From the NCBI RefSeq assembly GCF_015767245.1, contig NZ_JADOTV010000003.1, positions 1 through 64,000 of the forward strand: a DNA stretch of 64,000 nt. Direction: 5' to 3'. The position numbers and the translations under genes were made by a program. This DNA is from Aureivirga sp. CE67 (GTDB taxonomy: Bacteria; Bacteroidota; Bacteroidia; Flavobacteriales; Flavobacteriaceae). The notes beneath the pieces were generated by a model. The model searched no databases. It had not been told where the DNA came from and was given only the letters and a program-made list of their open reading frames with translations. Positions 45,478 through 54,283 of this stretch are shown piece after piece; position 1 is the stretch's first letter, and the number at the start of each line of letters is the position of its first letter.

Positions 45478-46569
45478 TTAAAAAATAATTTTTCCTTGTA
45501 AGTTTATCCTTTTGTGAGCCATTTTTTGATGATTATTTGATAATTCAATAATTTTTTGATTTTTAATTAATTTAGATTTTTTTACATTATACGTAAATAA
45601 AACACCTATTTCTTTATGAATAATCTCATCTTCAGTGTTTAATTTTGCATTTTCATAAATTACATCTAGAAACTTATCATCATTATTTGGAATAGTAAAA
45701 TATTTTTCAAAATTATTGAATATTTCTGAAATTGCTATGTCCATACACCCAATTACAAGGCTATAAAAGTTGAATTCACGTGTTTTTTCTCTAGAATAAT
45801 CCTCTGGGAAGTGCCCAGCTTCGATTAAAATAGTATTATGACCTAACTTTTGGAAGTTATCTCCAGTAGCTGTTGGGTAGAATTCATCTGTATATCGACC
45901 AACATGATTAGGGATTATTTTTTGTAAAAATTCATTCATCGAAACAATAACACTCATTGTTTCTTTTCTTCCTTCAGTCAATTTTCGACTCTCATCAATA
46001 GATGGTGCTAAAAAGGAAATAGTAGCAGGATTTTCTGTTCCTTCTACATTAAAAATTGTTCTTTGATCATGAAGATTAAAACAAAACTTTGGATTAAAAT
46101 TATCTAAAACTGTTCTTAGTATTTTACTTTCTGAACCTTTTAAATTTACTGCATCACGATTTAGGTCTATATTTTGAGCATTAACTCTAGTGTATACTTC
46201 AGCCCCATCAGGATTTAACATTGGAATAGTTTCAAATGTACAATTCTCAAGAAGTTGATCTCTTAATTCTACTAGATTTCCAGGATTAGAAATAAAATTA
46301 TAAAAATCAAAAAGAGCTTTCGTTCCTGTACTTTCATTTCCGTGCATTTGAGACCAAATCAATACTTTTTTAGAACCTGTACCAAATGATACTTTATAAA
46401 TATCTCTTTCTTCAAATGACTTTCCAATATTTTCAATTTTGAAGATTTCTGTTGAAAGATTTTTTATCAATGGTAAGATTTCTTCTTGTCTTATATATAA
46501 ACCTTCAATTGAATTTTCTTTATATTTTTTTAAATAATTCTTTTCTAAATTCTGTAAATCCCAATTCAT
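45478..46569 (-). CDS. M14 family zinc carboxypeptidase
   Basis: 363 residues, no signal peptide, so probably cytoplasmic. Zinc ligands His76 and Glu79 (MHGNESTGT) and His167 (NLHDQRT); Asn137-Arg138 (DLNRD) bind the substrate carboxylate; Glu250 (ILIEAGHF) is the likely catalytic base. This is a full M14 set, but the protein is shorter than secreted carboxypeptidases. It could also act on amide or aspartoacyl-like substrates. Confidence 0.9.
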   Translation of the reverse strand: MNWDLQNLEKNYLKKYKENSIEGLYIRQEEILPLIKNLSTEIFKIENIGKSFEERDIYKVSFGTGSKKVLIWSQMHGNESTGTKALFDFYNFISNPGNLVELRDQLLENCTFETIPMLNPDGAEVYTRVNAQNIDLNRDAVNLKGSESKILRTVLDNFNPKFCFNLHDQRTIFNVEGTENPATISFLAPSIDESRKLTEGRKETMSVIVSMNEFLQKIIPNHVGRYTDEFYPTATGDNFQKLGHNTILIEAGHFPEDYSREKTREFNFYSLVIGCMDIAISEIFNNFEKYFTIPNNDDKFLDVIYENAKLNTEDEIIHKEIGVLFTYNVKKSKLIKNQKIIELSNNHQKMAHKRINLQGKIIF

Positions 46570-46607
46570 TATTCTATGACATTAATTTTTTACAAATTTA
46601 CAAATAA

Positions 46608-46641
46608 AAAAAAGAGGATGTTAAAAACATCCTCTTTTTGT
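46608..46641 (-). terminator. Terminator of the second YceI gene
   Basis: AAAAAGAGGATGTT with AACATCCTCTTTTT, then T-rich sequence on the minus strand. Confidence 0.9.
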
Positions 46642-46666
46642 ATAATAATGTATTTTTTGTTAAATA

Positions 46667-47233
46667 TTAAAACTTCAAGTTTACAATAACATCAAATTCG
46701 TCATAGATAAATTTATCTCCTAAATTATCGAAAAAGCTCTTAGACTTATATTTGATTCCATATTTAGTTCTATCCACTTTAATGTTAGCCATCGCAGAAG
46801 TTGGAGTAACATTCATAGTAAAAGTATTTGGTCTAGAAATTCCTTTAATGATTAAATTTCCAGTTACTTCGTATGAGTTATTTTTAATTTCACGAACTTC
46901 AGTAATTTCAAATGAAGCAGTTTTAAATTTATCAGTTGAGAAGAAATCATCATTTTTTAAGTGACCTACTAATTTATCTCCATATTCTCCATTCATATCA
47001 GTACAAGTGATAGACTCCATGTTAATCACGAAACTTCCTCCTACTAATTTAGAATTATCAAACTCTAAATTTCCTGATTCTAAATTAATGTTTCCTTCAT
47101 GTTTTCCTGTTAATTTATGACCAACCCACTGTAAGCTACTTTTTGAAGTACTTACTTCTTTGTTTTGCGCACTTGCATTAAAAGAGATGATTAAAACTAA
47201 TGTAAAAACTAATGTTTTAAAAATATTTTTCAT
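46667..47233 (-). CDS. YceI family protein
   Basis: 188 residues. Signal peptide MKNIFKTLVFTLVLIISFNASAQ, then the YceI lipocalin-type domain (SSLQWVGHKLTGKHEGNINLESG, YGDKLVGHLKNDDFFSTDKFKTASFEI, NVTPTSAMANIKVDRTKYGIKY). It has the classical YceI length and layout, so it is a periplasmic isoprenoid-binding protein, distinct from the operon-borne one at 40114. Possible -7 elements TACATTTG (47264-47257) and TAAATTTG (47274-47267) lie upstream. Confidence 0.95.
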   Translation of the reverse strand: MKNIFKTLVFTLVLIISFNASAQNKEVSTSKSSLQWVGHKLTGKHEGNINLESGNLEFDNSKLVGGSFVINMESITCTDMNGEYGDKLVGHLKNDDFFSTDKFKTASFEITEVREIKNNSYEVTGNLIIKGISRPNTFTMNVTPTSAMANIKVDRTKYGIKYKSKSFFDNLGDKFIYDEFDVIVNLKF

Positions 47234-47297
47234 GTTATGTTAATTTATATCTGCTACAAATGTATACAAATTTATTTACCATGGAAAATATTTTTTA

Positions 47298-48587
47298 TTA
47301 ATCTTCAAATAAAGTGTTCAATCTTATAGCTACAGCGTGTTTGTGAGCTTTTAAGCCTTCAGCCTCTGCCATAATTTCTATGACTGGACCAATGTTTTTT
47401 AGACCTTCTTTATTAATTTTTTGGAACGTTATCTTTTTAATAAAAGAGTCTACACTAATTCCACTGTACATTTTAGCATAACCATTCGTTGGTAAAGTAT
47501 GATTAGTACCAGTTGCATAATCACCTGCGCTTTCTGGAGTATATTCTCCTATAAATACAGTTCCTGCATTTGTAATATGGCTTGTATAAATATCTTCGTT
47601 AGATACGTTTAATATTATATGTTCTGGAGCGTAATAGTTTATAAAATTGATTTCGTCTTTAATTTGTGAAAAATAAATAAATTTTGAGTGTTTCAGAGAT
47701 TTCTTGATAATCTCTTTTCTATCCATGTTTTTAATTTGGATGTTTATTTGCTCTTTGATTTCTTCAAGTTTTTGTAAATTATTAGAAATACATACAACTT
47801 GACTATCCTCGCCATGTTCTAATTGAGATAATAAATCTGAAGCAACAAAATTAGCTCTAGATTTTTCATCAGCTACTACAAGAAGCTCTGAGGGTCCCGT
47901 AGGCATATCTATCGCAACTCCTAAAGAAGAAGCATAATGTTTTGCAGCAGCTACATATTGATTTCCTGGGCCAAATATTTTGAATACTTTCTGAATTGAT
48001 TCCGTACCAAAAGACATGGCTGCAATTGCTTGGATTCCTCCTACCTTATATATATTAGTAATTCCAACAATATGTGCGGTAAATAAAATAGCTGGATGAA
48101 TATTTCCGTTTTCATCAGGCGGTGTACATAAAATAATGTCTTCACAACCTGCTTCCATTGCAGGAATTCCTAACATTAATATCGTAGAAAAAAGAGGTGC
48201 TTTTTGATTCGGAATATAAAAACCTACTTTTTCTATAGCTCTTGGTTCTTGCCAACAATGAATTCCTTTAGATGTTTCAATGACATCTTTTTCTAATAGT
48301 TGGTTTACATGAAACTTTCTAATATTATTTTTAGCAAATAAAATTGCCGATTTTAATTCATCGCTTACTAATTCAATAGAATCGTTAATTTCTTCTGCAC
48401 TTACTTTTAAATCTGAAATATCAGCTTTATCAAATAATTTTGTGTATTTCCTTAATGCGCTATCACCATCTTTTTGAACATCAGAGAAAATTTGATAAAC
48501 TAATTTCTCAGTTTTTTTAATATCTAATAGAGGTCTTTTTGATAATTCGTCCCACTGATCAAAAGCTGGGTTGTTAATTGTAACCAT
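47298..48587 (-). CDS. hisD: Histidinol dehydrogenase
   Basis: 429 residues. HisD oxidises L-histidinol to L-histidine with two NAD in the last step of histidine synthesis. Typical motifs are GPGNQYVAAAKHYA, DMPTGPSELLV, SQLEHGEDSQ (Gln/His pair), NYYAPEHI, AGDYATGTNHTLPTNG and the C-terminal EGLKAHKHAVAIR with the catalytic His. All are intact. It stands alone, without hisG, hisC or hisB next to it, unlike the normal his operon. A -7 element TATGTTTG lies upstream (48698-48691). Confidence 0.95.
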   Translation of the reverse strand: MVTINNPAFDQWDELSKRPLLDIKKTEKLVYQIFSDVQKDGDSALRKYTKLFDKADISDLKVSAEEINDSIELVSDELKSAILFAKNNIRKFHVNQLLEKDVIETSKGIHCWQEPRAIEKVGFYIPNQKAPLFSTILMLGIPAMEAGCEDIILCTPPDENGNIHPAILFTAHIVGITNIYKVGGIQAIAAMSFGTESIQKVFKIFGPGNQYVAAAKHYASSLGVAIDMPTGPSELLVVADEKSRANFVASDLLSQLEHGEDSQVVCISNNLQKLEEIKEQINIQIKNMDRKEIIKKSLKHSKFIYFSQIKDEINFINYYAPEHIILNVSNEDIYTSHITNAGTVFIGEYTPESAGDYATGTNHTLPTNGYAKMYSGISVDSFIKKITFQKINKEGLKNIGPVIEIMAEAEGLKAHKHAVAIRLNTLFED

Positions 48588-48690
48588 AATTGTATAGATT
48601 AACGTGATTGTTAATAATTATTGAAAACGTTACAATAAGTTAAAATTTAGGGTTTCTTAGAAAGTTATCTAAGTGTTTTTAGGATTTGTA

Positions 48691-48698
48691 CAAACATA
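48691..48698 (-). promoter_or_regulatory. -7 element (TATGTTTG) of hisD
   Basis: On the minus strand, TATGTTTG 104 bases before the ATG, giving a ~100-base leader in which I see no histidine-rich leader peptide. No -33. The 48588-49085 gap is otherwise AT-rich, with no gene or hairpin of note. Confidence 0.4.
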
Positions 48699-49038
48699 CT
48701 AAAAAATAGTTAATGAAAAAAGGGTTCTATCCCCTCTAGATTCTATATTAAAACCAAAAGTTAATACAACTCGAATTATTATATTTTTTGTTAAAAAACT
48801 GTTTTCTTATGTTTTAATAATTTTGATTGTTTTTTTAAATTGAAATTCAGTATCTTATGTTAAAATGTTAGATAATATACTTTTTTATTAAGACTGAAAA
48901 TTATCGAATAAACACCCAATAATATTATTTGTGAATAAAATTTTTAAGTTTTTTTTAACATATACAAAACAATACCAAATATGCTGTTTTATTAAAAAAT
49001 TACAATATCTAACAATTTGTTTTTTTTTATGAGGTTTA

Positions 49039-49068
49039 TTGTTATTTCACACTGTTTAATTAATTTTG
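49039..49068 (+). promoter_or_regulatory. Promoter of pepT-lysA
   Basis: -33 TTG (49039-49041), 19-base spacer, -7 TAATTTTG (49061-49068). The ATG is 18 bases further. Confidence 0.65.
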
Positions 49069-49085
49069 CTCAAAATTAAAAGAAC

Positions 49086-50321
49086 ATGCAACATATAATT
49101 GACAGATTTATAAAATACGTGAAGGTAGACACGCAGTCTGACCCAAATAATCCAGAATTTCCAAGTACTCAAAAACAATTTGATTTAGCTCATATTTTAG
49201 TTGATGAGTTAAAAGAAATTGGAATGGAAGATGTAACGCTTGATGAAAATTGTTATATCATGGCAACACTTCCTTCAAATGTAGATCATGAAGTTCCAAC
49301 AATTGGTTTTGTAGCACATATTGATACAAGTCCAGATTTTACAGGAACAAATGTAAAACCTCAATTACACCCAAATTATGATGGGAAAGATATCGTTTTA
49401 AACGAAGAGGAAAATATCGTATTATCACCAGAGTATTTCGAAGACTTATTATTATATAAAGGTCAAACTTTAATAACGACTGACGGAACAACTTTATTAG
49501 GAGCTGATGACAAAGCTGGTGTTACAGAGATTGTTTCTGCAATGGAATATTTAATCCAAAATCCAGAAATTAAACACGGAAAAATCAGAATTTGTTTCAC
49601 ACCAGATGAAGAAGTTGGAAAAGGAGCACACATGTTTGATGTGGAGAAATTCGACGCAGAGTGGGCTTATACAATGGATGGATCTCAGGTAGGAGAATTA
49701 GAGTATGAAAACTTTAACGCTGCTGGAGCAAAAGTTACTATCAACGGTAAAATTGTTCACCCAGGATACGCTAAAGGAAAATTAATCAACTCTATGACGA
49801 TTGCTGCTAAATTCATCGCTGCTTTACCAGCTAATGAAGTTCCTGAGCAAACTACTGGATATGAAGGTTTCTTCCATTTACATGGTATGAGTGGAGAAGT
49901 TGAGAAAACGGAATTAAAATATATCATCCGTGATCACGACATGAAACTTTTCGAAGAAAGAAAAGCTTTATTCCAAAAAATCGCTGACGATTTAAATGCA
50001 GAATTAGGTAAAGATTTAATTGAAGTTGAAATCAAAGATCAATATTTCAACATGCGTGAGAAAATCGAGCCAGTAATGCATATCGTAGATATCGCAGAAG
50101 AAGCAATGAAGAAATTAGATATCAAACCATTAATTAAAGCAATTCGTGGTGGTACTGATGGATCGCAACTTTCTTACAAAGGTTTACCTTGTCCAAATAT
50201 TTTTGCTGGAGGTCACAACTTCCACGGTAGATATGAATATGTTGCAGCAGAGGCAATTCAACAAGCAACAGATGTAATTGTGGAAATCGCACAAATTACA
50301 GCTGAAAGATATAACAAATAA
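49086..50321 (+). CDS. pepT: Peptidase T (tripeptidase)
   Basis: 411 residues, M20 family. It releases the N-terminal residue of tripeptides in the cytoplasm. The two-zinc site is complete: His78-x-Asp80 ([10 protein letters not shown]), Asp141/Asp142 (GADDKAG), Glu175/Glu176 (TPDEEVG), and a late His in FAGGHNFHG. Start at 49086 follows a good promoter. lysA begins 12 bases after its stop, so they form an operon. Confidence 0.97.
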   Translation: MQHIIDRFIKYVKVDTQSDPNNPEFPSTQKQFDLAHILVDELKEIGMEDVTLDENCYIMATLPSNVDHEVPTIGFVAHIDTSPDFTGTNVKPQLHPNYDGKDIVLNEEENIVLSPEYFEDLLLYKGQTLITTDGTTLLGADDKAGVTEIVSAMEYLIQNPEIKHGKIRICFTPDEEVGKGAHMFDVEKFDAEWAYTMDGSQVGELEYENFNAAGAKVTINGKIVHPGYAKGKLINSMTIAAKFIAALPANEVPEQTTGYEGFFHLHGMSGEVEKTELKYIIRDHDMKLFEERKALFQKIADDLNAELGKDLIEVEIKDQYFNMREKIEPVMHIVDIAEEAMKKLDIKPLIKAIRGGTDGSQLSYKGLPCPNIFAGGHNFHGRYEYVAAEAIQQATDVIVEIAQITAERYNK

Positions 50322-50333
50322 TAATTTATTAAA

Positions 50334-51539
50334 ATGAAAAGAGAACTTTTACTAGCATTAGCAGAAAAATACGATAGTCCATTATATGTTTATGATTCGG
50401 AAAAAATTATAAAACAGTATAAACGCATAACCAAGGCATTTTCAAGTGTAAAAAAGCTGAAGATTAATTATGCAACCAAGGCATTATCAAATGTTAGTGT
50501 ATTAAAAGTTTTCAAAAGTTTAAATTCTGGTTTAGATACAGTTTCTTACCAAGAAGTACTTTTGGGACTAGAAGCTGGATTTAAACCAGAAGATATTATT
50601 TATACACCAAATGGAGTTTCTCTTGAAGAAATCGAATTAGTGGCAAAAATGGGTGTGCAAATTAATATTGATAATTTATCCGTATTAGAACAGTTTGGTC
50701 ACCACTACCCTACAATTCCAGTTTGTATTCGTCTAAATCCGCATATTATGGCTGGAGGAAATTCTAAAATTTCTGTTGGTCATATCGATTCAAAATTTGG
50801 AATTTCTATTTACCAAGTTCCACATATCAAAAGAGTTGTTGAAAACACAGATATGATTATCAACGGTGTGCACATGCATACTGGTTCTGATATTTTAGAT
50901 ATCGGTGTTTTCTTACAAGCTTCAGAGATTTTATTCGATGTTGCAAAACAATTCCCAGATATTGAATTTATCGATTTTGGTTCTGGTTTCAAAGTTCCTT
51001 ATAAAGAAGGTGATATTTCTACGGATATAGAAGAATTAGGAAAAGAGCTGTCTAAGAAATTCAATAATTTCTGTAAAGAATATGGTAAAGACGTTACATT
51101 GATGTTCGAGCCTGGAAAGTTTTTAGTAAGTGAAGCAGGATATTTCTTAGCAAAAGTAAATGTTGTAAAACAAACAACTTCCACTGTTTTTGCTGGAGTT
51201 GATTCTGGATTCAATCATCTGATTCGTCCGATGATGTATGATGCTTACCACCATATTTCGAATATTTCAAATCCAAACGGAAAAGAAAGATATTATTCGG
51301 TTGTTGGGTACATTTGTGAAACAGATACTTTTGGTTCTAATCGCAGAATTAACGAAATTCGAGAAGGAGATATTTTATGTTTCAATAATTCTGGAGCATA
51401 TTGTTTCTCTATGGCCTCGAATTATAATTCAAGATTCAGACCTGCTGAAGTTCTAATTTATAAAGGAAAAGATCACCTAATTCGTAAAAGAGAAAATATC
51501 GAAGATATTCTAAGAAATCAAATTTCAATTGAAATCTAA
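50334..51539 (+). CDS. lysA: Diaminopimelate decarboxylase
   Basis: 401 residues, the usual short flavobacterial form. It decarboxylates meso-diaminopimelate to lysine with PLP. The PLP lysine is Lys49 (NYATKALSNV). Other motifs: HMHTGSDI, DFGSGFKVPY, MFEPGKFLV, GPICETDTFG-like YICETDTFG and a Cys-x-Ala near SGAYCFSMASNYNSRFRP. It is the second gene of the pepT-lysA operon and is followed by repeats and a terminator. Confidence 0.96.
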   Translation: MKRELLLALAEKYDSPLYVYDSEKIIKQYKRITKAFSSVKKLKINYATKALSNVSVLKVFKSLNSGLDTVSYQEVLLGLEAGFKPEDIIYTPNGVSLEEIELVAKMGVQINIDNLSVLEQFGHHYPTIPVCIRLNPHIMAGGNSKISVGHIDSKFGISIYQVPHIKRVVENTDMIINGVHMHTGSDILDIGVFLQASEILFDVAKQFPDIEFIDFGSGFKVPYKEGDISTDIEELGKELSKKFNNFCKEYGKDVTLMFEPGKFLVSEAGYFLAKVNVVKQTTSTVFAGVDSGFNHLIRPMMYDAYHHISNISNPNGKERYYSVVGYICETDTFGSNRRINEIREGDILCFNNSGAYCFSMASNYNSRFRPAEVLIYKGKDHLIRKRENIEDILRNQISIEI

Positions 51540-51540
51540 A

Positions 51541-51572
51541 TTTCCCCTCTCGAGAGGGGATTAAGGGTTGTG
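51541..51572 (+). repeat. CCCCTCTCGAGAGGGG extragenic palindrome, copy 2
   Basis: Perfect palindrome CCCCTCTCGAGAGGGG (51544-51559) followed by ATTAAGGGTTGTG. Same layout as copy 1 at 21145-21174 (palindrome, then A/G-rich tail ending TGTG). Just past lysA. Confidence 0.75.
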
Positions 51573-51619
51573 TTTATTAATAAATTGCTCTTAATTTGGT
51601 TTCAACAAAAAATATAAGG

Positions 51620-51641
51620 TAGCTGAGCGAAGTCGAAGCTA
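51620..51641 (+). repeat. Short hairpin around GAGCGAAGTCGA
   Basis: TAGCT (51620-51624) pairs with AGCTA (51637-51641) around GAGCGAAGTCGA. Similar short hairpins are widely scattered in Bacteroidota genomes (known from general experience). Confidence 0.5.
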
Positions 51642-51653
51642 AATAAAACCATC

Positions 51654-51683
51654 AAAATCCTTCTATCACTAGAAGGATTTTTT
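51654..51683 (+). terminator. Terminator of pepT-lysA
   Basis: AAAATCCTTCTA (51654-51665) with TAGAAGGATTTT (51670-51681) and a T-run. Confidence 0.9.
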
Positions 51684-51706
51684 ATTTTCTAATTCTTTTT
51701 ATCTTT

Positions 51707-51829
51707 GGGGCTTCCCTTTTCCTTCGTTTTAAGAAACTCATGAAAAGGTCGGGCTTTCCGCTATATCTTTTTTGCTAGACCAATTTCATGAAGAAAAGCA
51801 AAAAAGGATGCCGCTGCAATCCCTAAGCC
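51707..51829 (+). repeat. Structured extragenic repeat, copy B
   Basis: A shorter relative of copy A: GGGCTTCCCT, then GGTCGGGCTTTCCGCTATAT, then CCGCTGCAATCCCTAAGCC at the right end. The middle module (GTCGCC) is missing. ATCTTTTTTGCT and AGCAAAAAAGGAT pair inside it. Same strand as copy A, opposite to copy C. Confidence 0.75.
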
Positions 51830-51905
51830 AGAAAATCACGGAAAACAGATTATTATTTCATTTCTATTTTTCGTAAATTATAGTAAATACAAAATCACTT
51901 TTTTC

Positions 51906-52802
51906 ATGCTGGAAATAATTATTCTATTCATAGTTTTCGTTGGAATATTTTTTCATTTCATTATGCCGAGATTTATCGGGCAAGAACGAATGTTTGATAT
52001 TTCAGAAAAAGATATTTTAAACAATAAAGAAAAAAACAAATTTCATTTTACTTCTTTTGATGGATTGATGCTGACTGGAAAAATCTCTTATTCTAATTCC
52101 AAAGAAACAAAAGGAACCATTATTCTTTTACACGGAATTGGATCTGGAAGAATGATTTATGATTTCATCGTTAAATTTTTAAATCAAAATGGATATAACA
52201 CAATTGCTTTTGATTTAAGAGCGCACAATGAAAGTCAAGGGAAATATTCCACATATGGTGTAAAAGAAAAAAAGGATATTCAGTTTCTTTTAGATTTTAT
52301 AGATAAAGAATATAATATCAAAGAAAATATCGGAATCTGGGGAAAATCGCTTGGAGCAGCTGTTGCTTTGCAAACTATGGAAATTGATGAAAGAATTCAA
52401 TTTGGAGTTATAGAAAGTACTTTTTCAAATTTCAGACAAATTGTTCATGATTATTTTGAATTCCATTTAGGTTTTGACGTTTACCCAATTACAGAATATT
52501 TTATAAAGAGATATGGAAAGTTTGCTGATTTTAATCCAGATTTTTCGAAGCCTATTGATTCTTGTAAAAAAATTGAAAAACCAATTTTAGTTGTTCATGG
52601 AGATTTAGATAAAAGAATAAAAATGAAATATGGTAAAGCAAATTTTGAAACTTTGAAAAACGAACAAAATGAGTTTCTAGAAATCAAAGGAGCAAATCAT
52701 TTAAATGTTTGGGAAATTGGAGGACAGAATTATCTAAATGAAGTTTTGAAGTTTTTGGATAAAGTATCTCAGAAATCTGAAGTTGAAAAAATCACAGCAT
52801 AA
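51906..52802 (+). CDS. Membrane-anchored alpha/beta hydrolase
   Basis: 298 residues. The N-terminal hydrophobic stretch MLEIIILFIVFVGIFFHFIM is an anchor. Hydrolase fold: oxyanion HGIGSG, nucleophile Ser in GKSLG (about residue 149), acid in HGDLDKRI, and a late His in GANHLN. Likely a serine esterase or peptidase of the membrane-anchored family; substrate unknown. It is bracketed by inverted repeat copies B and C. Confidence 0.88.
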   Translation: MLEIIILFIVFVGIFFHFIMPRFIGQERMFDISEKDILNNKEKNKFHFTSFDGLMLTGKISYSNSKETKGTIILLHGIGSGRMIYDFIVKFLNQNGYNTIAFDLRAHNESQGKYSTYGVKEKKDIQFLLDFIDKEYNIKENIGIWGKSLGAAVALQTMEIDERIQFGVIESTFSNFRQIVHDYFEFHLGFDVYPITEYFIKRYGKFADFNPDFSKPIDSCKKIEKPILVVHGDLDKRIKMKYGKANFETLKNEQNEFLEIKGANHLNVWEIGGQNYLNEVLKFLDKVSQKSEVEKITA

Positions 52803-52803
52803 G

Positions 52804-52830
52804 AAAAGGAGCAATATTGCTCCTTTTTTA
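52804..52830 (+). terminator. Terminator of the hydrolase gene
   Basis: AAAAGGAGCAATATTGCTCCTTTT forms one perfect stem (here given as arms AAAAGGAGCAA and TTGCTCCTTTT), then a T-run. Confidence 0.85.
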
Positions 52831-52836
52831 TTTTTT

Positions 52837-53010
52837 TTGCAAAAGGGATAGTAGTGGAAAGCTTTTTCTTTTTTTGAAAATTTAGAAGTTCTTTGAAAAC
52901 GGAGGCGACCTTAGAAGCCCACGTATTTCTTAGAAATTCTTTTTCAAAAAATAAAAACTTGTAACGAATAGCCCGACCCATTTCGAGATTTATCGAAGAA
53001 TGGGTTTTGC
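52837..53010 (-). repeat. Structured extragenic repeat, copy C
   Basis: On the minus strand it reads GGTCGGGCTATTCGTTACAA, then CGTGGGCTTCTAAGGTCGCC, then CCACTACTATCCC. This is the full three-module form of copy A. The middle module again lies in the loop of a stem (AGAATTTCT with AGAACTTCT, one mismatch). Its strand is opposite to copies A and B. Immediately downstream is the TPR gene stop. Confidence 0.8.
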
Positions 53011-53023
53011 CCTTATTAAAAAA

Positions 53024-54283
53024 TTAATAATTATTTTTTCTTATAACTCTAGCATTCGCTAAAAATTGATATCCGATAAACGCATAAATATAGTAAGTTG
53101 ACATTTTAATATTTATCGTTCCTACTTCATTTATTAAGTAAATCGTGAAAATTCCAAGAGCTGCTAGCGCAATCGTTGCATAAAAAACAATTCCTTTTTT
53201 ATCTTCGCTTAAAAATGAACTCATTGGTAACATCATAGAAAATCCAAAAAAAGCGATAGCGAAAAATGTTTCTGAAATTGGAAAAGGTGTTATAAAATTT
53301 CCTATCAAACCAATAAGAAAAACTATTAAACTACCTCCTACCAAATTAGAACTCATAATTTCTTCTTTGTCTAAAAGATATCTTCCATAAGGATTAAGTC
53401 TTAAAACTAAATTGCTTATTGGAGTCAAAATCCATGTTGAAATTGCAAAGAAAATCATGATATAAAGTATCGGATTTAAATAAGGAGCCATTTCTGGATT
53501 AGAAACCGAAACATTGGCGATTACTTTTTGTAAAATAAAAAAACCGATAATTACAACCCATTGAAGATTAGCAGACAATTTACCCATTGCGAAAATATAT
53601 TTCAAGAACATTCTGTACAAGAAATATTTTGCTTTCATGGCTTCAATGGTTCCACTCTTTGCATGTTCATTTGAAGGATCCAAACGCAAAGCTTCACGAA
53701 AATGTTCTAAAGCTTTTTTTGGTTTTCCAGCTTCTAGAAGATTCCATCCATAATTTGAATGCGTATAAGAATTATTTGGATCTTCATTTAAAGCTTCTTT
53801 GATAGTATCAAAAGATTCTACATTTCGATTTAGTTTCGTTAAAGCATTCGAACGAACATTTAAAGCAAGAATATGTTCCGCATCTAAACTTAAAGCATGA
53901 TCTGCCAATTTTAGAGCTTCTTCGTATTTTTTTCGAACCAATTTAATACTTGCCCAATAAGCGAAATAATCCGCTTCTTCTGGATTTAGATTAATTGCTT
54001 CCGAAATACTTGCTTCTGCTTGATCAAATTCTAATTTTTGCGCTTCTACTTGACATTTTAAATAAAAAGCAGTTGGTAAATCTGGAGCAGTTTCAATCAA
54101 ATTATTTATGACTTGTGTTGCTTTTTCTGTTTCACCAATTTGCATTAAAACATGAGCATAAAAAATCAAGGCATCAATATTTGTTGGTTCTTGACTTAAA
54201 ATTGAACTAAGCATCTCTTTTGCTTTTTCAAAGTTTTGCTGCTGAATTAATATTTGAACTTTTTCTAAATTAGTATCAATCAT
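53024..54283 (-). CDS. TPR-repeat membrane protein
   Basis: 419 residues. About residues 5-215 are six TPR-like helical pairs (KAKEMLSSILSQEPTNIDALIFYAHVL, KALEHFREALRLDPSNEHAKSG). About 225-419 are five or six membrane helices (LQWVVIIGFFILQKVI, ILYIMIFFAISTWIL, FFAIAFFGFSMMLPM, IVFYATIALAALGIFTIYLI). Its start touches the stop of the AAA ATPase gene. The two are co-transcribed and probably form a membrane-tethered complex. Confidence 0.8.
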   Translation of the reverse strand: MIDTNLEKVQILIQQQNFEKAKEMLSSILSQEPTNIDALIFYAHVLMQIGETEKATQVINNLIETAPDLPTAFYLKCQVEAQKLEFDQAEASISEAINLNPEEADYFAYWASIKLVRKKYEEALKLADHALSLDAEHILALNVRSNALTKLNRNVESFDTIKEALNEDPNNSYTHSNYGWNLLEAGKPKKALEHFREALRLDPSNEHAKSGTIEAMKAKYFLYRMFLKYIFAMGKLSANLQWVVIIGFFILQKVIANVSVSNPEMAPYLNPILYIMIFFAISTWILTPISNLVLRLNPYGRYLLDKEEIMSSNLVGGSLIVFLIGLIGNFITPFPISETFFAIAFFGFSMMLPMSSFLSEDKKGIVFYATIALAALGIFTIYLINEVGTINIKMSTYYIYAFIGYQFLANARVIRKNNY

